Shown here: positions 58,364-64,000 of the stretch, one piece after another
How positions within the stretch are numbered: the first letter of the stretch is position 1
Layout of the letters: every line of letters starts with the position of its first letter
Origin: Bradyrhizobium iriomotense
GTDB lineage: Bacteria > Pseudomonadota > Alphaproteobacteria > Rhizobiales > Xanthobacteraceae
Direction: 5' to 3'
Assembly: GCF_018130765.1 (NCBI RefSeq)
Contig: NZ_JAFCJZ010000019.1
Coordinates: forward strand, 1-64,000
Length of the DNA stretch: 64,000 bases
The notes under the pieces: generated by a model
Database searches by the model: none
What the model saw: the letters and a program-made list of their open reading frames with translations, nothing else
Told to the model about the DNA's origin: nothing
Program-made: the position numbers and the translations under genes

Positions 58364-59386
58364 TCACGGCACCGCAAACCGCAGCGTCTTGCCGCCGCTC
58401 GACATGTCCACCGCGCCAAAGCCCGCCGCCGCAAATCCGCGCGCGGCGCAATCGGTGTGCTCATTGGTCTCGAACTTGGTCTCGCGCGTGCAGAGCTGCT
58501 TGTCACCACCCCAGTTCAGCGGCTTGTCCTTCAGCTTGATCGCGCGGTTGTCGGCATCGACCGCTTCAGCGAAGCTGAAGATCTGCTTTGGCTGGCCGGT
58601 CACATCAGGATGCAGGCACTTGCCGGAATCGATGCGGTACCAGCCGCGGCTGGTCACGGCCTTGCCGTCGTCGGTAGCGATTGCCGCCATCACCTTGTGC
58701 GGCGTGTCGTTGCACCAGGTGAGGCCGCTTGCCGACGGCGTCTGCGTCGCATCCACCATGGTCTTGAAGAAATTTTGCGACGACGCCGCGTCGGAGGACA
58801 GCCCGCGGCTCTTCAGGAACGCAGCCAGCGCGCCTTGCGTCTTCGGTCCGTCGACGCCGTCGATGGCGCCGACGTCGTAGCCGATGATCACCAGCAGCCG
58901 CTGGATGCCGGCGAGCCGCGCCTGCTCGTCGTCATATTCGGAATCTTCCGCGAGATAGGTGACCAGATTGCCGTCGTCGCCCTGCGTCGGCGTCACCTGC
59001 GTGAAGGGGACCTGCGTCTGGCCGCTGCGGCATTGCCGCGCCGCCGCGATGACGAAATTGTCCTGTGCCACGCACAGCATGTCGTTGCCGTTCTGCGGGA
59101 TCGGGGAGGCGCCATAGATGCCGAGCGCGCGGGCGTTGAGCAGGATGCGGTCGGCCGTCAGCGTGCCCTGCACCACCACGCGGCAGGTGGCGGGATCGAT
59201 CCTGAACCAGCCCCGCGTTGCGGTCGCCGCCTTGTCGTCGATGCCGATCGCGGCCTCGACGACATAGGACATGCGGTTGCAGATCTTGAGGTCGGCGAAG
59301 GCGGGTGCGGAGGAGAAGAAGAAGGAGATGGCTGCGGCTGGCAGCGTCATCAGGAAGCGGGTGAGAGTGGAGCGACGGTGTTTCAT
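58364..59386 (-). CDS. Exported protein: DUF1036, peptidoglycan-binding domain, DUF1036
   Basis: A 340-residue periplasmic protein. The signal peptide (LMTLPAAAISFFFSSAPAFA) precedes DLKICNRMSYVVEAAIGID, the first DUF1036 domain (about 32-120, ending near GNDMLCVAQDNF). A peptidoglycan-binding type 1 module follows at about 158-200 (LAGIQRLLVIIGYDVGAIDG, then GPKTQGALAAFLKSRG). A second DUF1036 domain fills about 221-330 (GLTWCNDTPHKVMAAIATDD, ending near LCTRETKFETNEH). ATG at 59386 is chosen because residues encoded further upstream come from a repeat. The function is unknown; cell-wall attachment is inferred from the middle domain. Confidence 0.85.
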   Translation of the reverse strand: MKHRRSTLTRFLMTLPAAAISFFFSSAPAFADLKICNRMSYVVEAAIGIDDKAATATRGWFRIDPATCRVVVQGTLTADRILLNARALGIYGASPIPQNGNDMLCVAQDNFVIAAARQCRSGQTQVPFTQVTPTQGDDGNLVTYLAEDSEYDDEQARLAGIQRLLVIIGYDVGAIDGVDGPKTQGALAAFLKSRGLSSDAASSQNFFKTMVDATQTPSASGLTWCNDTPHKVMAAIATDDGKAVTSRGWYRIDSGKCLHPDVTGQPKQIFSFAEAVDADNRAIKLKDKPLNWGGDKQLCTRETKFETNEHTDCAARGFAAAGFGAVDMSSGGKTLRFAVP

Positions 59387-59389
59387 CCC

Positions 59390-59465
59390 CGTCATTCCGG
59401 GGCGATGCGAAGCATCGAACCCGGAAAAGCGAGAGCCGTGGATACCCGGGACAAGCCCGGGCATG
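59390..59465. repeat. GTCATTCCGGGGC-type repeat, partial
   Basis: CCGTCATTCCGGGGCGATGCG with AAGCATCG and CCGGGACAAGCCCGGGCATGA. The right end differs from the other copies, so it may be a truncated or hybrid unit. It lies between the argB stop and the start of the DUF1036 gene. Confidence 0.65.
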
Positions 59466-59493
59466 ATGCCCTCTTTTCTTCGCCGTTCGTCTC

Positions 59494-60381
59494 TCACTTG
59501 TGGATCAGCGTTCCCGTGCCCTGGTTGGTGAAGAGCTCCAGCAGCACCGCGTGCTGCATCTTGCCGTCGATGATGACGACGCCCTCGACGCCCTGCTCGA
59601 GCGCGTAGATGCAGGTCTCGACCTTCGGGATCATGCCGCCGGAGATGGTGCCGTCGGCGATCAGCTTTCGCGCATCTTTTACTGACAATTGCGGGATCAG
59701 CTTCTTCGACTTGTCGAGCACGCCGGGCACGTCGGTGAGCAGCAACAGGCGCTTGGCCTTCAGCGCGCCGGCCACCGCACCCGCAAAAGTGTCGGCGTTG
59801 ATGTTCAGCGTCTGACCTTCCTTGGACGTCGCGAGCGGCGCCAGCACCGGGATCAGCTCATAGCCGATCAGCTGGTTGAGCAGCGTGAGGTCGACCTTCT
59901 CGGGGTCGCCGACGAAGCCGAGATCGACCGCCTTCTCGATATGCGAGTCCGGGTCGACGATGGTGCGCGTCGTCTTCGACGCCTTCACCATGTTGCCGTC
60001 CTTGCCCGACAGGCCCACGGCCTTGCCGCCGGCCTCGTTGATGTAGCCGACGATCTGCTTGTTGACGGAGCCGGCCAGCACCATCTCGACGATCTCGATG
60101 GTCGCGGCATCGGTGATGCGCAGGCCCGCGGCGAATTCCGAGACGATGCCGAGGCGCTTGAGCATGGTCGCGATCTGCGGCCCGCCGCCATGCACCACGA
60201 CCGGGTTGATCGCGGTCTGCTCGAGCAGGACGATGTCGCGGGCAAAGTTCTTCGCAGTCTCCTCGTCGCCCATGGCATGGCCGCCATATTTGATGACGAT
60301 GGTTTCCTCGTCATACTGCTGCATGTGCGGCAGCGCTTCGGACAGGATGCGGGCCTGGTCGAGCGGGGAGATGTCGGTCAT
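59494..60381 (-). CDS. argB: Acetylglutamate kinase
   Basis: Phosphorylates N-acetylglutamate in arginine synthesis. The 295-residue amino acid kinase has IVIKYGGHAMGDEETAKNFA (ATP site lysine and glycine loop), INPVVVHGGGPQIATMLKRL, LNINADTFAGAVAGALKAKR and GTISGGMIPKVETCIYALEQ. TDISPLDQARILSEALPHMQ is the N-terminal helix typical of arginine-sensitive enzymes. ATG at 60381 is chosen; 21 upstream codons in frame are not family-like. The order engB-DUF423-argB on the minus strand is conserved in Bradyrhizobium, as I remember it. Confidence 0.96.
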   Translation of the reverse strand: MTDISPLDQARILSEALPHMQQYDEETIVIKYGGHAMGDEETAKNFARDIVLLEQTAINPVVVHGGGPQIATMLKRLGIVSEFAAGLRITDAATIEIVEMVLAGSVNKQIVGYINEAGGKAVGLSGKDGNMVKASKTTRTIVDPDSHIEKAVDLGFVGDPEKVDLTLLNQLIGYELIPVLAPLATSKEGQTLNINADTFAGAVAGALKAKRLLLLTDVPGVLDKSKKLIPQLSVKDARKLIADGTISGGMIPKVETCIYALEQGVEGVVIIDGKMQHAVLLELFTNQGTGTLIHK

Positions 60382-60456
60382 GTCACGGATCTCGCTGGCG
60401 GGACTGTCGGTGCGCGTTCTATCTGATTGGCGCGCGGGGCGCAAAGTGATGTTCTT

Positions 60457-60648
60457 TCCCTCTCCCCTTGTGGGAGAGGGGGGCTCGCCGCGACAGCGGC
60501 GAGACGGGTGAGGGGTCTCTATCCACGCTCACGCCCGCGGAGAGAAACCCCTCATCCGGCGCCATAGCCGAAGCTTCGCTTCGGCGTTCTCTTAAGAACG
60601 GCGGCCGAAGGCCGCCTACGCCACCTTCTCCCACAAGGGGAGAAGGAA
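60457..60648. repeat. CTCCCCTTGTGGGAG-type palindromic repeat, copy 7
   Basis: The left module has CCTCTCCCCTTGTGGGAGAGG and CTCGCCGCGACAGCGGCGAG, shortened to their cores CTCCCCTTGTGGGAG and CGCCGCGACAGCGGCG. The right module has CCTTCTCCCACAAGGGGAGA and CGGCCGAAGGCCG. A third block, GCCGAAGCTTCGCTTCGGC, lies between. It closely resembles copy 3 at 11536-11690 and separates DUF423 from argB. Confidence 0.85.
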
Positions 60649-60657
60649 GAAGAGCAG

Positions 60658-61017
60658 CTATTTCCTCGCCACCACCGCGGCCAGCGTCACCGCCAGCCAG
60701 CTCGCAATCATCACCGTCCCGCCGGTCGGTGCCGCCATGGGAAACAGCGATTGCCCGGCATATTGCCGCAAGGTGAGGTCGCCCGCGAACAGTGCGGCGC
60801 CGATCACGAAGCCGCATGCTGCCACAAGCCCAATTCCGCCGTGCAGAAGGCCGCGCGCGAGCAAGCCCATCACCGCGAGTACGGCAGTTGCATGAAACAG
60901 CAGCATGGCACTGGCGGAGGCAAGGCGGCCAGCGTCCGCACCGTGGGCGGAGGCGGCGGCCAGCGCGACACCGGCGGCGCCCATCAAACCGGCAAGCCCA
61001 ATCAGCAGGCGAACCAT
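60658..61017 (-). CDS. DUF423 family membrane protein
   Basis: A 119-residue protein with four hydrophobic helices. LIGLAGLMGAAGVALAAASA is followed by HG, and LLFHATAVLAVMGL and GAALFAGDLTLRQYAGQ are the DUF423 signature. The function is unknown; it is an inner-membrane protein. Its first base overlaps the last base of the engB stop, so the two are co-translated. Confidence 0.92.
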   Translation of the reverse strand: MVRLLIGLAGLMGAAGVALAAASAHGADAGRLASASAMLLFHATAVLAVMGLLARGLLHGGIGLVAACGFVIGAALFAGDLTLRQYAGQSLFPMAAPTGGTVMIASWLAVTLAAVVARK

Positions 61018-61670
61018 TACTTGCTCCGCTCTTCCAGCAGCTTCGCCATCGCGGCACGCAATTCGGCCATGCCGGTCGAGCTCCGCGACGAGGTCGCGAG
61101 CACGTTCGGGAACGCGGCCGGATGTTTTGCCAATGCCGCCTCGGTCTCGGCAATGCGCGACTGGAGTTCGGAGGCCTTCACCTGGTCGGCCTTGGTCAGC
61201 ACGATCTGGTAGCTGACGGCGGAGCGGTCGAGCGTCTTCAGGATTTCGAGATCGACGTCCTTGAGGCCATGCCGGGCGTCGATCAGCACGTAGACGCGCG
61301 CGAGTGAGGCGCGGCCCAGCAGGAATGTGTGGATCAGCTCGGTCCAGGACGCCACCTGGCTCTTCGGCGCCTTGGCATAGCCATAGCCGGGCATGTCGAC
61401 GAGCCGCAGGTCCTTTTTCCCGGGGACCTCGAAGAAGATCAGCTCCTGGGTGCGGCCCGGCGTATGCGAGGTGCGCGCCAGCGCGTTGCGCCCGGTGAGC
61501 GCGTTGATCAGGCTGGACTTGCCGACATTGGAGCGGCCGGCAAAGGCGATCTCGAGCCCCTCCATCGGCGGCAGTGTCTGGATCGAGGGCGAGGCCCAGA
61601 TGAACTGCCAGTCGCGCGCGAACAGCTTTCGCCCGGCCTCGATCAGCTTCGCATCTTTGTCGTCGGTCAT
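61017..61670 (-). CDS. engB: Ribosome biogenesis GTP-binding protein YihA/YsxC (EngB)
   Basis: A GTPase for large-subunit ribosome assembly, 217 residues. The G motifs are present: G1 AFAGRSNVGKSSLINALTG, G2 in RTSHTPGRTQ, G3 RLVDMPGYGYAKAP, G4 VLTKADQVKA and G5 ATSSRSSTGM. ATG at 61670 is chosen; upstream open sequence is repeat-derived. It lies between yidC and DUF423, in the alphaproteobacterial rnpA-yidC-engB order. Confidence 0.96.
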   Translation of the reverse strand: MTDDKDAKLIEAGRKLFARDWQFIWASPSIQTLPPMEGLEIAFAGRSNVGKSSLINALTGRNALARTSHTPGRTQELIFFEVPGKKDLRLVDMPGYGYAKAPKSQVASWTELIHTFLLGRASLARVYVLIDARHGLKDVDLEILKTLDRSAVSYQIVLTKADQVKASELQSRIAETEAALAKHPAAFPNVLATSSRSSTGMAELRAAMAKLLEERSK

Positions 61671-61690
61671 GCGAAGCTCTTTGCTTGCAC

Positions 61691-61797
61691 CGTCATTCCG
61701 GGATGGTCCGAAGGACCAGACCGCAGGTGCGCAATTGCGCACCGGGGAATCTTGAGATTCCGGGTTCGATGCTTCGCATCGCCCCGGAATGACGGAG
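61691..61797. repeat. GTCATTCCGGG-type palindromic repeat
   Basis: Outer arms CCGTCATTCCGGG and CCCCGGAATGACGG; inner pairs GGTCCGAAGGACC, GGTGCGCAATTGCGCACC and GATGCTTCGCATC. It lies between the yidC stop and the engB ATG, about 21 bases before the latter, so it may affect read-through or engB translation. Confidence 0.85.
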
Positions 61798-61803
61798 TGA
61801 GAC

Positions 61804-63645
61804 TTACGTCGCCTTCTTCGCGAACGTCGCCTTGAGATTGTCGAACAGCTCCACCTTCACGCCGTTGCGGCGCATGATGTAGCTCTGCTGAACCACCGAG
61901 AGCAGGTTGTTCCAGGCCCAGTAGATCACGAGACCTGCCGGGAAGCCCGCCAGCATGAAGGTGAAGATCAGCGGCATCCAGTTGAAGATGATCTGCTGCG
62001 TCGGATCCGGCGGCGTCGGGTTCAGCTTCATCTGGAACCACATCGTGATGCCCATGATGATCGGCCAGATGCCTAGTGCGAGATAGTGGCCGAAGACGGG
62101 GATCGTGGTCGGATCGAACGGGATCAGCCCGAACAGGTTGAACAGGTTGGTCGGATCCGGCGCCGAGAGGTCCTTGATCCAGCCGTAGAACTTCGCGTGC
62201 CGCATCTCGATGGTAACGAACAGCACCTTGTAGAGCGAGAAGAACACCGGGATCTGGATCACCACAGGAAGACAGCCGGCGACCGGATTGATCTTCTCCT
62301 TGCGGTAGATCTCCATCATCTCCTGCTGCTGCTTCACCTTGTCGTCGGGATAGCGCTCTTTCAGCGCCTGAAGCTGCGGCTGGATCGACTTCATCTTCGC
62401 CATCGAGGCGTAGGACTTGTTCGCCAGCGGGAAGAACAAGAGCTTCACGATCACCGTCACGAGCAGGATCGAGATGCCGAAATTGCCGAAGAAGCGATAG
62501 AAGAAGTCGAGGCCGAGGAACATCGGCTTGGTGATGAAGTAGAACCAGCCCCAGTCGATCAACAGATCGAAATGGTTGAGGCCAAGCTCCTTGTTGTAGC
62601 CGCCGAGGCCGGCGAACGGGAACACGCCGACCACGCCGGCTTCCTTGGCGCCGGCGAACAGGCGCGCATTCGCGGTCGCGGTGCCGCCGATCGCGACGGT
62701 GACGGGATCGAGCAGATAGTCGGTCTGGTAGCCCCGGATGTTGTTGGCGAGGGTCGATGAAAAGCTCGCCTGGAGCTGGGCATTGGTGTCGGGCAGCAGT
62801 GCCGAGGCCCAGTACTTGTCGGTGATGCCGAGCCAGCCATTGGTGGCCTTGAAGTCGACCTTCTTGGCCTCGTCGATCTTCTTGTAGGCATATTCCTGCA
62901 GGCCATCGAGATAGCCGATCAGGCCTTCATGCAGGATGTAATAGCCGGAGACCTGCGGCGTGCCGTGGCGCGAGATCAGCGCGAACGGATAGAGCGTGAC
63001 CGGCGCGTTGCCGACATTGCTCACCTCGTCCTTGATGGTGAAGAGATAGTGGTCGTCGACCGAGACGGTGCGGCGGAAGGTGAGGCCGTCGCCATTGTCC
63101 CATTTCAGCACCACCGGCGTCGTCGGCGTCAGGCTGCCGCTGCCGTCCTGCTGCCACACCGTCTGGGCGTTCGGCATCTTCGCCGTCACGCCGGTCGCGG
63201 CCACCCAGCCGAACTCGGCGTAATAGGGCTCGGCGGTGCCCGAGGGCGAATAAAGGATGATCGGCGGCGACTTCGGGTCGACCGTTTCGCGGAATTGCAC
63301 CAGCGCGATGTCGTCGATGCGGCCGCCCTTCAGCGAGATGCTGCCGGCGATCCGCGGCGTGTCGATCTTGACGCGCGGGCTGGCCGCGATCGCGACGTCG
63401 CGGGCAACGACCGGCTGGGCCTGCTGGCTCGTGCCCGGCGTCGTGGGCTGCACGCCGCCGGCCTGCGGCGTGGCGCCCGGCGTTGCGGACGCGGTCGGCT
63501 GCGGCGTGGTCTTCTGGAGCTCGACCTGCGCCTGCTGCTGGGCGCGCTGCTTCTCCATCTGCGGCACGTTGTAGAAATATTGCCAGGCGATCAGGACGAG
63601 GCCCGACAGAATGACGGCGAGGATGGTATTGCGATTGTCGGTCAT
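61804..63645 (-). CDS. yidC: Membrane protein insertase YidC
   Basis: Inserts and folds inner-membrane proteins, alone or with SecYEG. The 613-residue protein has an N-terminal helix (NTILAVILSGLVLIAWQYFY), a Gln/Pro/Thr-rich linker (about 30-85), a periplasmic beta-sandwich domain and the C-terminal five-helix insertase core. LLFFPLANKSYASMAKMKSI, then LKERYPDDKVKQQQEMMEIY, is the cytoplasmic hairpin; NPVAGCLPVVIQIPVFFSLY and the final NNLLSVVQQSYIMRR are core signatures. ATG at 63645 is chosen. It starts 16 bases after the rnpA stop. Confidence 0.97.
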   Translation of the reverse strand: MTDNRNTILAVILSGLVLIAWQYFYNVPQMEKQRAQQQAQVELQKTTPQPTASATPGATPQAGGVQPTTPGTSQQAQPVVARDVAIAASPRVKIDTPRIAGSISLKGGRIDDIALVQFRETVDPKSPPIILYSPSGTAEPYYAEFGWVAATGVTAKMPNAQTVWQQDGSGSLTPTTPVVLKWDNGDGLTFRRTVSVDDHYLFTIKDEVSNVGNAPVTLYPFALISRHGTPQVSGYYILHEGLIGYLDGLQEYAYKKIDEAKKVDFKATNGWLGITDKYWASALLPDTNAQLQASFSSTLANNIRGYQTDYLLDPVTVAIGGTATANARLFAGAKEAGVVGVFPFAGLGGYNKELGLNHFDLLIDWGWFYFITKPMFLGLDFFYRFFGNFGISILLVTVIVKLLFFPLANKSYASMAKMKSIQPQLQALKERYPDDKVKQQQEMMEIYRKEKINPVAGCLPVVIQIPVFFSLYKVLFVTIEMRHAKFYGWIKDLSAPDPTNLFNLFGLIPFDPTTIPVFGHYLALGIWPIIMGITMWFQMKLNPTPPDPTQQIIFNWMPLIFTFMLAGFPAGLVIYWAWNNLLSVVQQSYIMRRNGVKVELFDNLKATFAKKAT

Positions 63646-63661
63646 CTCTAATGTCTCGTCA

Positions 63662-64000
63662 TCAATCCGGTTTGCGGCTGGCAGGGGCAGCGCCCGGCTT
63701 CTCGCCGCGCCCCTTCGCAGATCCCTTGTGAGACCCATTGGCCGTATGCCGCGCGGGCTTCGAGAAGGCTATGCGCAGATCGTCGAGCATGGTGGCGAAG
63801 TCGCGCGAGAGCGCGTCCCTTCGGCCGACCAGTACATAGTCATGATGGGGCTGCATCGACACCGGATCGAGCCGCTTCACCAGTTCGCGAAGCCGGCGCC
63901 GGATGCGATTGCGCTCGGGGGCGTTGCCGTTCTTTTTGGTGACGGTGAAACCGATCCGGATCGGGCCGAGATCGTCGCGGCGGCGGCTTTGCAGGACAAA
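63662..64000 (-). CDS. rnpA: Ribonuclease P protein component, 5' end missing (window edge)
   Basis: The protein subunit of RNase P, which matures tRNA 5' ends. The frame is open from 64000 down to the stop at 63662, so only the C-terminal 112 residues are here. IRIGFTVTKKNGNAPERNRI, then RRRLREL, is the RNR-type signature that binds P RNA, and HHDYVLVGRRDAL is the last core strand. After the core (about 75 residues into this part) there is a basic, low-complexity tail of some 30 residues (SHKGSAKGRGEKPGAAPASR). It is followed 16 bases later by yidC. The start, and any rpmH before it, lie outside the window. Confidence 0.93.
   Translation of the reverse strand, partial: FVLQSRRRDDLGPIRIGFTVTKKNGNAPERNRIRRRLRELVKRLDPVSMQPHHDYVLVGRRDALSRDFATMLDDLRIAFSKPARHTANGSHKGSAKGRGEKPGAAPASRKPD

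Noticed and set aside
59387..59497. A longer N terminus for the DUF1036 protein.
   Set aside because: The extra 37 codons come from the upstream palindromic repeat and the argB stop region. The signal peptide starts properly at the ATG at 59386.
6040..60648. Repeated palindromes considered as a CRISPR array.
   Set aside because: The copies are kilobases apart, with no regular short spacing and no cas genes.
61671..61742. A longer N terminus for EngB.
   Set aside because: The extra codons are translated from the GTCATTCCGGG repeat. The family start is at the ATG at 61670.

Overview
The window is about 64 kb of GC-rich chromosome from an alphaproteobacterium of the Rhizobiales, most probably Bradyrhizobium or a close relative. 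Three things suggest this: the gene orders (rnpA-yidC-engB-argB; tldD-ialB-coxBA-ctaB-ctaG-coxC-DUF983-SURF1), families common in that group (DUF6460-like, TIGR02186, LssY_C, PAN/Apple and DUF1036 proteins), and several classes of dispersed palindromic intergenic repeats typical of Bradyrhizobium. There is no transposase, integrase, phage gene, tRNA, rRNA or CRISPR array. The assignments come from reading translations and motifs; no database was searched.

1-9.1 kb: a periplasmic alpha-carbonic anhydrase, an S24-type regulator that has lost both peptidase residues, DUF952-pyrD, an operon of a small membrane protein, an RNase Z-like hydrolase and a MATE exporter, then a coupled exonuclease-DNA ligase pair. 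9.2-15.1 kb: a TPR methyltransferase and an orphan amino-acid-type binding protein, then the DEXH helicase and PdeM phosphoesterase. The exonuclease, ligase, helicase and PdeM are the four parts of the known ligase-associated DNA-repair system, here split into two divergent halves. A palindromic repeat sits in frame inside the ligase gene.

15.2-25.5 kb: LysR/DMT exporter divergon, TIGR02186-TauE pair, a lower-GC patch with a small secreted protein and an LssY_C protein, a large PodJ-like polarity protein and a PadR regulator. 25.5-31.4 kb: a beta-oxidation operon (NTF2-like protein, acyl-CoA dehydrogenase, thiolase, FadB-type enzyme) that probably shares a divergent operator region with padR. 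31.5-40 kb: two small membrane ORFs, a GST/MarR divergon with two matching operators, gshA, a PAN-domain protein, a nucleotidyltransferase, lepB, tldD, a GNAT and an IalB protein.

40.3-47.2 kb: the full aa3-type cytochrome c oxidase cluster with assembly factors, preceded by a FixK/FNR-like box. 47.2-54.3 kb: an NTF2-like protein, a divergent NarL-type two-component pair, thrC coupled to an M16 peptidase, a GNAT and a secreted protein. 54.3-64 kb, all on the minus strand: lysine/diaminopimelate genes dapD and dapE with a DUF805 protein, a HAD nucleotidase between two copies of one repeat, a DUF1036 protein, argB, DUF423, engB, yidC and the 3' part of rnpA, which runs off the window.
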